DNA of 64,000 nucleotides, taken from positions 62,001 through 126,000 of the forward strand of contig JANYKT010000019.1 in NCBI GenBank assembly GCA_025358085.1, written 5' to 3'. Within the stretch, counting starts at the first letter, position 1. Each line of letters begins with the position of its first letter. The DNA comes from Deltaproteobacteria bacterium (GTDB lineage: Bacteria; Myxococcota; Myxococcia; Myxococcales; 40CM-4-68-19). Position numbers and translations under genes: made by a program. Of the stretch, positions 18,146 through 26,409 are shown piece after piece. Below the pieces are notes generated by a model that saw nothing but the letters and a program-made list of their open reading frames with translations, ran no database searches and was not told the DNA's origin.

Positions 18146-18202
18146 CGGGCAAGCGGGCGCTCCCCATGTTCCTCGCGTTGAATGGCGTTCAAGGGGGGCG
18201 GA

Positions 18203-18565
18203 ATGCGAGGATCGTTGGTCGGATTGCTGGTCGTCGTTGTCTCGGGCTGCGGCGCGCTGTCGGCGGAGACGCCGCGTGTGCCCTCCGAGGCGCTGGAGCG
18301 CTCCGCGCGAATGCTGCGGGCGCTCGACCGTCTCGAGGCTGACCTGCACGGGCAGTCGGCCGAGACCCATACATTCGCGGTGCTGGTCGACCGCCACGGC
18401 GAGGCGACCCAGCTCGCCTGCCAGGTCACTGACACGCACGTCCGCGAGATCGAGCGCCTGGACCTGGCGCAGCGCCAGAAGCGTCAGGAGAAGCTGAACA
18501 AGAAGCACCGCGCGATGGCGATGAACACAGCCATGGCGCCCGGCACCAAGCTCGCGTCGCGGTAA
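18203..18565 (+). CDS. small lipoprotein
   Basis: 120 residues. Signal peptide MRGSLVGLLVVVVSGCG with lipobox VVSGC, then a helical charged region ending in a basic stretch (AQRQKRQEKLNKKHRAM). The ATG at 18203 is preferred because the signal then has a normal short n-region; an in-frame ATG at 18182 would add seven residues. It lies just after the lgt/MXAN_5187 genes. No family recognised. Confidence 0.6.
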   Translation: MRGSLVGLLVVVVSGCGALSAETPRVPSEALERSARMLRALDRLEADLHGQSAETHTFAVLVDRHGEATQLACQVTDTHVREIERLDLAQRQKRQEKLNKKHRAMAMNTAMAPGTKLASR

Positions 18566-18659
18566 GCGACCCGAGCCCGCTCGTCGCACGAGCGCGCAAT
18601 TCCCCAGCGCGCAATCCCCCTTGCCCAATCAGCGTCGGGGAGCGCAGGGGTCCGCGAGG

Positions 18660-18745
18660 CGGTCGTACGGTTCGTACGTTCCGAGCGATTTGAGCGGCCT
18701 GTTTTGACCGCCCGAATCGCCGATTCGTACGGTTCGTACGCTCGC
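18660..18745 (+). repeat. dispersed palindromic element, copy A
   Basis: In the gap between convergent genes, the 15-mer cgtacggttcgtacg occurs at 18664-18678 and again, in the same orientation, at 18726-18740. Between them cgatttgagcgg and ccgcccgaatcg can pair (10 of 12) around a 10-nt loop. A related element lies in opposite orientation at 53100-53190. The copies share cgagcgatttgagcggcc and the CGTACG-rich arms. Could be a REP/MITE-like family or a bidirectional terminator. Confidence 0.75.
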
Positions 18746-18778
18746 CGCCGAAAGAGCCGTCCCCCCTCCGCGGGCCCG

Positions 18779-20458
18779 CTACTCGAAGAGCTTCTCCACC
18801 GGAACCACCAGGACGTCCGCGTCGGTCTTGGCGCCAAGCGCCAGCTTCTCGATCACCGCGTCGACCGCCGTCAGCGCCGTGGGCTTCTCGGACACCTTGC
18901 CCTGCGCGTCCTTCTGGTAGTGCATCGGAGAGGGCGTGCCGTCGAGGATGGCCTTCTTCACCTCAGCCATTCCTGGCCCGACCATCACGATCTGCAACTT
19001 CGAAGGATCGACCCGCTTGCGCCAGGCGGCATTCACCTGCTCCGCGGTGACCGAGCGCAACTGCGCGCGCCAGGTGCCGATGAAGCCGTTCGTTCCATAG
19101 AAGGCGTCGTCGAGCGCATAGCCCAGCCGGCGCGCGTCTGTCTGATCGAAGAGCAGCAGATACCCGTCGAGGAATCCCTTGGTATTGGAGACTTCCTCTT
19201 CGGTGAACGGCTCTTCGGTGAGTGATTGTTGCAGTTCGTACAGCGCGGCGCGCAGCGCGAAGAGGCGATTCTCGTTCTGCACCGGACGCAGCCAGATGCT
19301 GAATTGCTGCTGCCGCCGCGCGCGGCCCGTCTGCGCGGTCACGGCGTCGCCGCCCTCCTGCTGGAAATACTCGGCATAGGCGTAATCGCCATAGTTCAGC
19401 CCGCGGGCCTCGCGCAGGCGACTCATCAGGCGGCCATTGAATTGCCGGTGCTCCCCGAACGCGCTGCGGGCAATGGACATCGCGGCCCAGTCAGCATCTT
19501 TGTGGGAAAGCGTCCAGGGCATCCCCAATGAGATAGCGGTCGAGTCGGTGATCTTCTCGATCAATTCAATGCGCGGCCCGGTTGGCCCGGTCTGCGGCAT
19601 TGGCTCCTCAACGGCGCTCTTCTCTGGCAATGTCGAAAGCGTCTTCGCGAGCTTCTCACCGAGCTGCTCCGGATAGCCGCCCGAAACGCCGATGACGAGC
19701 CGGTCCGCGGTGAACACACGGTGCGCCTGCGCCTTCAAATCATCGAGCTGCAGCGACTTGAGATCGCTTAAGTGCCCAAGCGTCAAGCGCCCGTAGGGAT
19801 GATTGCGATAGATGAGCTCCCAGAGCGCTTCCTTGCCCAGATTCTCGTCGTCTCCCTGGCGCAGCCGCTTCTCGACATCGTTCACCGCCGCCTCGCGCAG
19901 CCGCCTGAATTCGGCAGGATCCCAGCGCGGGTTCAGCAGCACGTCGGTGAGGATGGGCAGCAACTTCTCGAGATTGTCTTTGTGGACGCGGGCGGAGAAG
20001 GTGGTGAGTTCCTTATCGACGCGAACGTCCACTTCGACTGCCAGCGGGAAAAGCGCATTGAGCAGCGCCTTCGAGTCCAGCGCGCGGGTGCCGCCCTCGG
20101 TCATGATGCGAGCGGCGAGATAAGTAGCGCCGGCCTGGCCAGGCGGGTCGTCGACGGCGCCGCTGCGAAACCGCAGCTGGACATTGACGATCGACGTTTC
20201 GTTCAGCGGCAGTTCGAGCAGGCCGACGCCGCCCTCGGTGCGCGTCACGGTCGGCGCGGCGACCGTGGCCGTGGTTACAGGCGCCGCACTCGTGTTCGCG
20301 CCGGCCGTCGTTTGACCCGCGCCCGTCGGGGTTGCGGAAGCCTTTGTGTCGATCGCAGGTGTTGTCTGCGCCGCGCTCGCCGTCGGTTCCCTGACCTTCT
20401 GCTGCGCGCAAGCGGCTATCACCGCTACCGCAAGCATTCCGCTGCTGATCCGCTTCAT
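18779..20458 (-). CDS. M16-family peptidase-like lipoprotein (non-catalytic partner)
   Basis: 559 residues. Lipoprotein signal MKRISSGMLAVAVIAAC, then an Ala/Thr-rich linker (about residues 20-70) and two M16 halves. The first half lacks HxxEH: the corresponding place reads TYLAARIMTEGGTRALDSK. The second retains the usual MPWTLSHKDAD...SRLREARGLNYGDYAY pattern. In M16 pairs one subunit is catalytic and the other structural; this is the structural type. Its start overlaps the stop of the upstream catalytic partner by 4 nt. Confidence 0.85.
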   Translation of the reverse strand: MKRISSGMLAVAVIAACAQQKVREPTASAAQTTPAIDTKASATPTGAGQTTAGANTSAAPVTTATVAAPTVTRTEGGVGLLELPLNETSIVNVQLRFRSGAVDDPPGQAGATYLAARIMTEGGTRALDSKALLNALFPLAVEVDVRVDKELTTFSARVHKDNLEKLLPILTDVLLNPRWDPAEFRRLREAAVNDVEKRLRQGDDENLGKEALWELIYRNHPYGRLTLGHLSDLKSLQLDDLKAQAHRVFTADRLVIGVSGGYPEQLGEKLAKTLSTLPEKSAVEEPMPQTGPTGPRIELIEKITDSTAISLGMPWTLSHKDADWAAMSIARSAFGEHRQFNGRLMSRLREARGLNYGDYAYAEYFQQEGGDAVTAQTGRARRQQQFSIWLRPVQNENRLFALRAALYELQQSLTEEPFTEEEVSNTKGFLDGYLLLFDQTDARRLGYALDDAFYGTNGFIGTWRAQLRSVTAEQVNAAWRKRVDPSKLQIVMVGPGMAEVKKAILDGTPSPMHYQKDAQGKVSEKPTALTAVDAVIEKLALGAKTDADVLVVPVEKLFE

Positions 20459-21867
20459 CGCGCACCTCCGCCCCTGGCTGCCGGCTTGCCAGCTGCCGCC
20501 GCCGACACCAGCGTCACCGTGGTCCGATTCAAATTCAGCAGGTTCTTTCTTACGAACGTCGACAGGTCCGCGGGCTTGAGCTGCTCAATCCGCGCATAGA
20601 GTTGATTGACGTAATCGATATCACCCGTCAGCGTGGTCGTGGTCGCCAGCAAAACCGCCAGCGAGTCGGCCTTGTCGAGCCCCATGATGTTCCCGTACTT
20701 GAGGTTCGACCGGACCGCGTTCATCCGCTTCACATCCACCTGCCCCCGGGCCAGCGCATTGACATCCTTGAGCACCGCCTGCTCCACCGTCTTCAAATTT
20801 TTGGCGTCTTTCACCCGCAGCAATACGCCAAAAAGAAACGGGTCGCGGTGGTCGTAATAAGCCGGGTCCAGTGAATCGACCAGCTGCTTGTCCAGTACAT
20901 AGGTCTGGTACAGCCGGCTGGTGGGGCCGAACAGATAGGCATTGAGCAGATTCTCGGTCGCTGCGCTGGTCAAGTCGCCCGCGCTCGGCGCATGCCAGAC
21001 AATGGTCAGCCGGGGCAGTGTCGGGGTCGCCCATTTGATCTGGGCGCGCGTGCTCTTCATTTGCTTCGGCTCGCTGGGGATCCTGGCGGGATCCACCTTT
21101 CCCTGCCAGCCGCCGTAGGCCTTTTCGATCCGCGCGAGAGTCGCGGCCTTGTCGAAATCCCCGACGATCACGATGGTGGCATTGTCCGGGGTGTAATAAC
21201 GCTTGAAGAACTCGCGGGAGTAAGTGAACCCGCCCGGCATCGCCTTCACGTCGTCGAGAAAGCCAATCACTGTGTGCTTGTACGTATGCTTCTCGTAAGC
21301 AGTGTCGAGCACCTTCTCGAACAACAGCTCCTCGGGATTGGACGCGCTCTTCGCATATTCACCGAGGATTGCGCCGGCCTCGGTCTTGAAGCCCGCCTCG
21401 TCATAGAAGAGGTTCTGGAAGCGGTCGCCCTCGTAATCAATGATGGTCGGCAAGGCCTTGGCCGGCCCATACAGGTGATACACGGTCATATCGAAATCGG
21501 TAAAGGCGTTGGTGTTGAGTCCGAGCTTCGTGACGGTCTCGTTGTATTCCTTGCCCGGGTGCGCCCTGGTCCCGCGGAACATCATATGCTCGAAGAAGTG
21601 GGCATATCCCGAGCGTCCCTTCTCGGGCTCGTTGCGGCTGCCGACGCGCATCAGCGTGTAATAGGCGACCAGCCCTGGCGAGTCATAAGGAACCAGCACG
21701 ATGCGCAGCCCATTGGGGAGCGTGTGCAGCTCGGTGGGGAACGGGAAGGCCTTGGTGGCGGGCTCGGCCGGCGCGGCGGCCCGAGCGACGGCGACGGCAG
21801 GATTCTGCGCTTTGGCGACAGCGAAGAGCGGCATCGCGATGAACGCGATGGCGAGCGGCAACAGCAT
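20455..21867 (-). CDS. M16-family zinc metallopeptidase (catalytic subunit)
   Basis: 470 residues with a Sec signal (MLLPLAIAFIAMPLFAVAKA). The inverted zinc motif HxxEH is HFFEH (H90, E93, H94), followed by GTRAHPGKEYNE and the downstream Glu in KTEAGAILGEY. Further on come YYTPDNATIVIVGDF and the inactive second half. These periplasmic enzymes degrade peptides. With the overlapping downstream gene it forms a catalytic/non-catalytic pair. Confidence 0.92.
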   Translation of the reverse strand: MLLPLAIAFIAMPLFAVAKAQNPAVAVARAAAPAEPATKAFPFPTELHTLPNGLRIVLVPYDSPGLVAYYTLMRVGSRNEPEKGRSGYAHFFEHMMFRGTRAHPGKEYNETVTKLGLNTNAFTDFDMTVYHLYGPAKALPTIIDYEGDRFQNLFYDEAGFKTEAGAILGEYAKSASNPEELLFEKVLDTAYEKHTYKHTVIGFLDDVKAMPGGFTYSREFFKRYYTPDNATIVIVGDFDKAATLARIEKAYGGWQGKVDPARIPSEPKQMKSTRAQIKWATPTLPRLTIVWHAPSAGDLTSAATENLLNAYLFGPTSRLYQTYVLDKQLVDSLDPAYYDHRDPFLFGVLLRVKDAKNLKTVEQAVLKDVNALARGQVDVKRMNAVRSNLKYGNIMGLDKADSLAVLLATTTTLTGDIDYVNQLYARIEQLKPADLSTFVRKNLLNLNRTTVTLVSAAAAGKPAARGGGAR

Positions 21868-21939
21868 GTGATTCTCCTTCCCCCGCAGAAGCGTCGAGGG
21901 CGGCGCACCATAGCCGAGCCGTTCGGCATTGCAACGACC

Positions 21940-22836
21940 TTAGACCTGCAGCACCGGCTTGCGCGCGTCGGCAGCCCAGAGCGAAAAGCGATGCTTGCCG
22001 GCGCTCTTCGCCTGGTACATCGCTGCATCGGCGCGCTGCAGGATTTCTTCGGCGTCTGCGGGCGACGCGTCGAAGTGTGCCATCCCGATGCTGACGCCGA
22101 GATCCAGATCCGGATAGCGATCGCCCATCCCGCGGATCCGCTGCAACAGCCGCTGTGCCAGCGCCTCAGTGGTCCCGGGCTTTGCATCGATGAACAACAC
22201 CGCGAACTCGTCACCGCCGAGCCGCGCGGCGACGTCGCTCGACCGGACCGTGTCGCGGATGGCTTGCGCGACCCCGGTGAGGAATTCGTCGCCCTCGGCG
22301 TGTCCCTTGCGGTCGTTGAGCCGCTTGAAGTTATCGACGTCCAGGTACGCGACGCAGAGGGGGCCGCCACTCCTCTTCGAGCGTGCCAGTTCGTCCGTCA
22401 GCCGCTCGAGGAACGCGCGCCGGTTCGGCAGCCCCGTCAGCGGGTCGGTCCGCGCCAGCCGCTGGGCGCTGTCGAGCAGCCCGGCCAGCTGGGCATTGGC
22501 CGCGTACAGGCGCTCGCGATCGGCGCGAATGCGGACCACCATCAAGCCCATCGCGATGAGCATCACCAGCCGCGAGCCGCCGTTCCAGAGGAGGTCGCGC
22601 GTGGGTTCGCTACGACGATTCCACGCTTCTGCGAAGAACCAGGCCACGCTCGCCGTCAATCCAGCCGTGACCGTCGGCGCTCGACCCAGCCACCACGCGG
22701 CCGCCAGCACCGGCGCGACGTAGAGAAGGGCGAAGGACAGCCAGGGACCGGTCAGGTAGTCGAGCCAGCCCACCAGGGCGAGCGCTGCGACCAGCAAAAG
22801 TGCCAGGGCCGTCCGGGCCCGCTTGTCCAGCGTCAT
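21940..22836 (-). CDS. membrane-anchored diguanylate cyclase (GGDEF)
   Basis: 298 residues from the ATG at 22836. Four or so hydrophobic segments in the first 105 residues, a short coiled linker, then a GGDEF domain opening with RTDPLTGLPNRRAFLERL. The catalytic motif is intact GGDEF (207-211). An inhibitory I-site RxxD (RSSD, 198-201) lies five residues before it, so product feedback is expected. It should make cyclic di-GMP; the PilZ protein at 2.5 kb is one possible effector. Divergent from the sigma-factor gene with 56 nt between. Confidence 0.92.
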   Translation of the reverse strand: MTLDKRARTALALLLVAALALVGWLDYLTGPWLSFALLYVAPVLAAAWWLGRAPTVTAGLTASVAWFFAEAWNRRSEPTRDLLWNGGSRLVMLIAMGLMVVRIRADRERLYAANAQLAGLLDSAQRLARTDPLTGLPNRRAFLERLTDELARSKRSGGPLCVAYLDVDNFKRLNDRKGHAEGDEFLTGVAQAIRDTVRSSDVAARLGGDEFAVLFIDAKPGTTEALAQRLLQRIRGMGDRYPDLDLGVSIGMAHFDASPADAEEILQRADAAMYQAKSAGKHRFSLWAADARKPVLQV

Positions 22837-22892
22837 AGGTAGCCTGACTATCCCTCTTGCGATGCTCGTTCCGTTGCGATTTGTTGTCGCCA

Positions 22893-23510
22893 ATGGACGA
22901 CCGGGCGCTGGTCGCGCTCTGCGCGCAAGGGGACCGAGGCGCCTGGCTCATCCTGACCGGGCGCTATGACAAGCGCATCCTGCGGCTGCTGGCTCGCGAT
23001 TGCCCCGCCGAGGACACTGAGGATTTGCGGCAGGAGGTCTATTCGCGCTTGCTCTCGAAGGACCGCGCGGCGCTGCTGCGCTTTCGCGGCGAGCATGGCG
23101 GGTCGCTGGGCTTATTGATCAGGCAGATCGCGAAAAACGTGGCGCTCGACCACGTCCGCACGCGCCGCCCGGTCGAGGAGCTGACTCGGGCGCAGCAGGA
23201 GACGCTCGCGTCCGACGAGCCGTCCCCCGAGCGCCGCGTTGCTGAGCTGCGCTGGTCCCGCTGCCTTGCCGCCGCGCTCGACCAGGTCGCGGCCGAGTCG
23301 AAGAATTCCGCCCGCGACCGCGATATCCTCCGCCTGCACTACGAGGAGAACTACACGGTCCCGGAGATCGCCGAGATGGGCCTTGGCCTCCTGCACGACG
23401 GGGTCGAGTCGCTGCTGCGACGCACGCGTGCGAAGGTTCACGCCGCGGCGGCCGCGCAGCTACGCGCCGTTTCCGACGACGCCGAGGGCCCCGAGCCGGA
23501 AGACTCTTGA
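22893..23510 (+). CDS. ECF-type sigma-70 family RNA polymerase sigma factor
   Basis: 205 residues. Region 2 contains ALCAQGDRGAWLILTGRYDKRILRLLARDCP and AEDTEDLRQEVYSRLL; region 4 contains RDRDILRLHYEENYTVPEIAEMG with a helix-turn-helix. ATG 22893 (MDDRALVALCAQGD) is the natural family start. No anti-sigma factor gene follows; tRNA-Phe begins 42 nt downstream. Confidence 0.82.
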   Translation: MDDRALVALCAQGDRGAWLILTGRYDKRILRLLARDCPAEDTEDLRQEVYSRLLSKDRAALLRFRGEHGGSLGLLIRQIAKNVALDHVRTRRPVEELTRAQQETLASDEPSPERRVAELRWSRCLAAALDQVAAESKNSARDRDILRLHYEENYTVPEIAEMGLGLLHDGVESLLRRTRAKVHAAAAAQLRAVSDDAEGPEPEDS

Positions 23511-23552
23511 CGAAGGGCCGCGCTCGCGGCATACGGACCGGGCCCTCGATAC

Positions 23553-23625
23553 GCCCGGGTAGCTCAGTCGGTAGAGCAGGGGATTGAAAATCCCCGTGTC
23601 ACTGGTTCGATTCCGGTCCCGGGCA
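23553..23625 (+). tRNA. tRNA-Phe (GAA anticodon)
   Basis: Complete cloverleaf: acceptor gcccggg pairs with cccgggc, D-arm gctc...gagc, anticodon stem gggga/tcccc with loop ttgaaaa (anticodon GAA), and T-arm with ggttcgattcc. Discriminator A; CCA is not encoded (actcca follows). Its 3' half is repeated, degenerate, at 37475-37521, which suggests this gene served as the attachment site of an integrated element filling the interval. Confidence 0.96.
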
Positions 23626-23957
23626 CTCCAGACCTCGACAATTTGCGCACTTGCCTCGGACGGACCAGTCCGATGGGTCCGCCGGATCCGGCCGGATCTG
23701 GGGTTGCTGTTACAACTGTGCTACAGCGCGCTGGGGTCGGTTGCGGGCTTTTTCTCGCAGTCGCCTCAACGGCATAGGTGTCGATCGCCGAGCGCGCCGG
23801 GCCGTCAAGGGAAGCCTCCAGCCGCGCCGCGAGATCATCGTCAGACGACGCCCACAACTCCATGACGGGGTACTCGCCGATGCGAACAAACAAGGGCCCG
23901 TGCGAGTGCTCGGATCTCTTCGCTTTGATGGCATCCTTCAATTGATCGTTGCTGTAT
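23626..23957. other. island edge next to tRNA-Phe, no gene supported
   Basis: Just downstream of the tRNA. A minus-strand frame runs through here and into the antisense of the tRNA, giving the known spurious peptide GIEPVTRGFSI, so I do not accept its end. Upstream in that frame, SNDQLKDAIKAKRSEHSHGPLFVRIGEYPVMEL looks protein-like but matches no family I know. An integrase gene, expected here, is absent. Confidence 0.4.
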
Positions 23958-23959
23958 CT

Positions 23960-24335
23960 AGAATGGGATGTGGGCAACCTGTCGCAATTGCCGCATTCCT
24001 TGGATGTGTGAGCCTGACAAGACCTCCTCCTGAATGCCCCCGGCGCCTGCATCATGATGTCCATGACCTGCTTGATCCGCGCGCCCGCGACCTCCGCGCC
24101 GCACAGCACCCTCCTGAATCCCCGGCGCCAGCATCAGCAAATCCATGATCTGCGTGACGAGCGCCCGCGATAGGCGCCCCAGCCGATCAGAACCATCTCG
24201 CTGACCGACCTCGCCTGGGCTCTGCTGCGAAGGACGATACGCGCGAGTCAACGCGCCTGCTCGACGAGGCGCGCGTGAACCGTCCCTGCGATACCTGGAG
24301 GGAACTCCGCGCGAAGCAACCAGGTGGATCGACAC
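23960..24335 (-). pseudogene. remnant of a recombinase-type helix-turn-helix protein with an internal duplication
   Basis: The minus strand encodes RLGRLSRALVTQIMDLLMLAPGIQE, matching the HTH segment typical of proteins encoded with serine recombinases (usual form: VSRARVTQIMNLLNLAPDIQE). About 88 nt further on, in another frame, comes a second version, ARIKQVMDIMMQAPG, followed in the first frame by IQEEVLSGSHIQG. At DNA level the two stretches (about 24021-24090 and 24108-24172) are imperfect direct repeats. No recombinase catalytic domain remains. This fits the eroded integration module of the island. Confidence 0.5.
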
Positions 24336-24438
24336 CTGTCGGTCCCTCGCGCTGCTGAAGCTCGCACATCAATCAAATTCGAAGTCAGAATGCGGTCCTG
24401 GGCGCGAGGCTCCGGTCGTTACTGCGCTTCAGCGCGGC

Positions 24439-26409
24439 TCACTGGCTCGCGACCGCTGCCTGCGCGCGGACCACGCCCTGCCCGAGATCCGCCAGCATGT
24501 CGCCGCGGCCGACGAGATCCTCCGCGCCGCCGCGGTCGAGGATGACCTTCGAATTGACCGCGCTCGCGACGCGCAATGCGATCTTGCCGCCGAGGTTCGC
24601 TTTCAAGACCGGCGGCACCGTCTGGCGGTCGGGCCGCTGGGTCGCCAGCACCAGGTGCACTCCCGCGGCGCGCGCCTTCGCGCCGAGCCGGCCCACCGCG
24701 GTGCAGAATGCTGCCGACGCCTTCTTCTCCGCGGTGAGGTCCTGGAATTCGTCGATGACCACCACGTGGCGCGCGAGCCTTTGCGTGGTCGAGACCGCTT
24801 GATTGTATTCGTGCAGATCCGAGACCCCCTCCTTCTCGAACTGCGCATACCGTTCTTCCATCAACTCGACGTAGCGCTCGATGCAGGGCATGGCGTCATC
24901 GATGCTGTAGAGCAGCGGACCGTCGAGGTGCGCCCCCAGCGCGGCCTGGAATCCGCCGCTCGTGAAGGTGACGCGCTTCGGGTCCAGCAGCGTGATCCGC
25001 AATGACGACGGATCGTGCCAATGCACCAGACTCGCTACGATCGACCGCAGCAGCCAGGACTTGCCGCTGCCGGCCTGCCCGCCAATCAAGAGATGGGGAG
25101 TCGCGGAATCGGAGAGATCGCAAGTGACGATCGCACCGTCAGGCTGCTCGCCCAAGACCAGCCGGCCGGGGCGCTCCGAGAGCCACTCGCGCCTGGCCTC
25201 GAGGAGCTTCGCCAGCAGCACCGGCCGCGGGTGGGCGCGCTTGACCACGAATGAGCGGCGAGGCCCATCTTTGACATAGCTCGCTTCGCAGACCTTCACG
25301 GAACTCAGCCGGTGACAGACGTCGAGCGCATTGCGATCGAGTTGGGCCAGCGACCCGCGCGGCCGTGAAATGAAGATCTGATAGATGGTCGGCCCGACGA
25401 CAGGCGCGGGCGAGACGGCCGTGACCCCGTCCTTCCGCAGCTCGTCAATGATCCGCTTCTGGATCGCGAGGGCCTCGCGCAGCCCGTCCTCGTCGGAGGA
25501 CGCCGCGGTCGGTGGCTGCACCGGAACCGGCGCCGTCATGCCGCCTGAGGCCGCCGAACGAGGGCGCGACGCGGCCATGGGCGGGTCGTCGCGCGCAGGC
25601 AGCCGGCCCGGGTAAAGCTCGGCGCAATCGGTCGCGACCGGACAGGCGGCGCACAGGTCGCGCCGCACGGTCGCGGGCGCGCTGTCCGGGTCGTCCAGCC
25701 AGCGCGCCATCCGGCTGAGCAGCGGCACGAGCTGCGTGCGCACCATCTCGTCGGCGCGCTCCTCGCGGACCTCCACGACCGTCAGCGCCGGATTGAACCG
25801 CAGGATGACCGGCCGTGCCGAGATCCCCTCCGCGCGCTGAAGCAACTCGCGATAGAGCGCCACCTGCGCGCGATCGACCGCTTCGTTCTCCTGGTCGGTG
25901 AGTTTGTATTCGATGACATCGATTCGCTCGTCGCCCAAGGCGTGAAGCGCGTCGATGCGTCCGGTCAGCAGCACGGACGCTTCGGGGAGGTGCGCCTCCA
26001 CGGAGCGCTCGCCGGCGCGCAGCAGCGAGCGAAGCGCCGCGGCAGGCTCGCCCTTGCCAATGCGCTTGGCCAGATAACCCGCGAATTGTCGCAGCGCTTC
26101 TGCGAGGTCGTCCACCTCCGCCGGCATGCTGCGATAGGAGGGATCGCGCTCGAGTTCCTCAATCAGGAAGCCCAGGATCCAGCGAGCGATTGCCGCCGCG
26201 GCTTCGTCGCCTTCCCGCAGTCTCGCGATGTAGTCAGGCGGCGCATCGACTGTCTGCGCGAATCGATCGACCACGCGGTGGAAGGTGCCGCCCAGGCACG
26301 ACGACCCGACCGGGAACGTCACCTGCCGGTGGAGGCGCCTCCCGATGGTGAAGACGCGAGGGCAGCGCAGGGCGTTCCGGACCTCGGTCACCGAGACTCG
26401 CGCGGTCAT
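24439..26409 (-). CDS. RecB/Cas4-like Fe-S nuclease fused to FtsK/SpoIIIE-type DNA translocase
   Basis: 656 residues. Residues 1-265 form a PD-(D/E)XK nuclease of the RecB/Cas4 type: H44, D153 (GRID), E167-x-K169 (IEYK) and QxxxY at 182-186. Four cysteines, C16, C253, C256 and C262, are spaced as in the Fe-S cluster of Cas4/AddB. After a Pro/Ala-rich linker (270-340) comes an FtsK motor: Walker A GGQAGSGKS (443-451), LLDPKRV, Walker B VVVIDEFQDL (D553, E554) and LATQRPD. The membrane and gamma DNA-reading domains of true FtsK are missing. Predicted to translocate on and cut DNA. The ATG overlaps the stop of the AAA gene (ATGA), so the two are cotranslated. It is the last gene of the cassette. 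Confidence 0.85.
   Translation of the reverse strand: MTARVSVTEVRNALRCPRVFTIGRRLHRQVTFPVGSSCLGGTFHRVVDRFAQTVDAPPDYIARLREGDEAAAAIARWILGFLIEELERDPSYRSMPAEVDDLAEALRQFAGYLAKRIGKGEPAAALRSLLRAGERSVEAHLPEASVLLTGRIDALHALGDERIDVIEYKLTDQENEAVDRAQVALYRELLQRAEGISARPVILRFNPALTVVEVREERADEMVRTQLVPLLSRMARWLDDPDSAPATVRRDLCAACPVATDCAELYPGRLPARDDPPMAASRPRSAASGGMTAPVPVQPPTAASSDEDGLREALAIQKRIIDELRKDGVTAVSPAPVVGPTIYQIFISRPRGSLAQLDRNALDVCHRLSSVKVCEASYVKDGPRRSFVVKRAHPRPVLLAKLLEARREWLSERPGRLVLGEQPDGAIVTCDLSDSATPHLLIGGQAGSGKSWLLRSIVASLVHWHDPSSLRITLLDPKRVTFTSGGFQAALGAHLDGPLLYSIDDAMPCIERYVELMEERYAQFEKEGVSDLHEYNQAVSTTQRLARHVVVIDEFQDLTAEKKASAAFCTAVGRLGAKARAAGVHLVLATQRPDRQTVPPVLKANLGGKIALRVASAVNSKVILDRGGAEDLVGRGDMLADLGQGVVRAQAAVASQ

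Noticed and set aside
20992-22842. 616-codon plus-strand frame over the M16 and GGDEF genes
   Set aside because: Runs antisense through two well-supported genes and has no domain.
23564-24109. Minus-strand open frame ending in the tRNA-Phe antisense
   Set aside because: The C-terminal peptide GIEPVTRGFSI is the usual false translation of a tRNA gene; no domain supports the frame.
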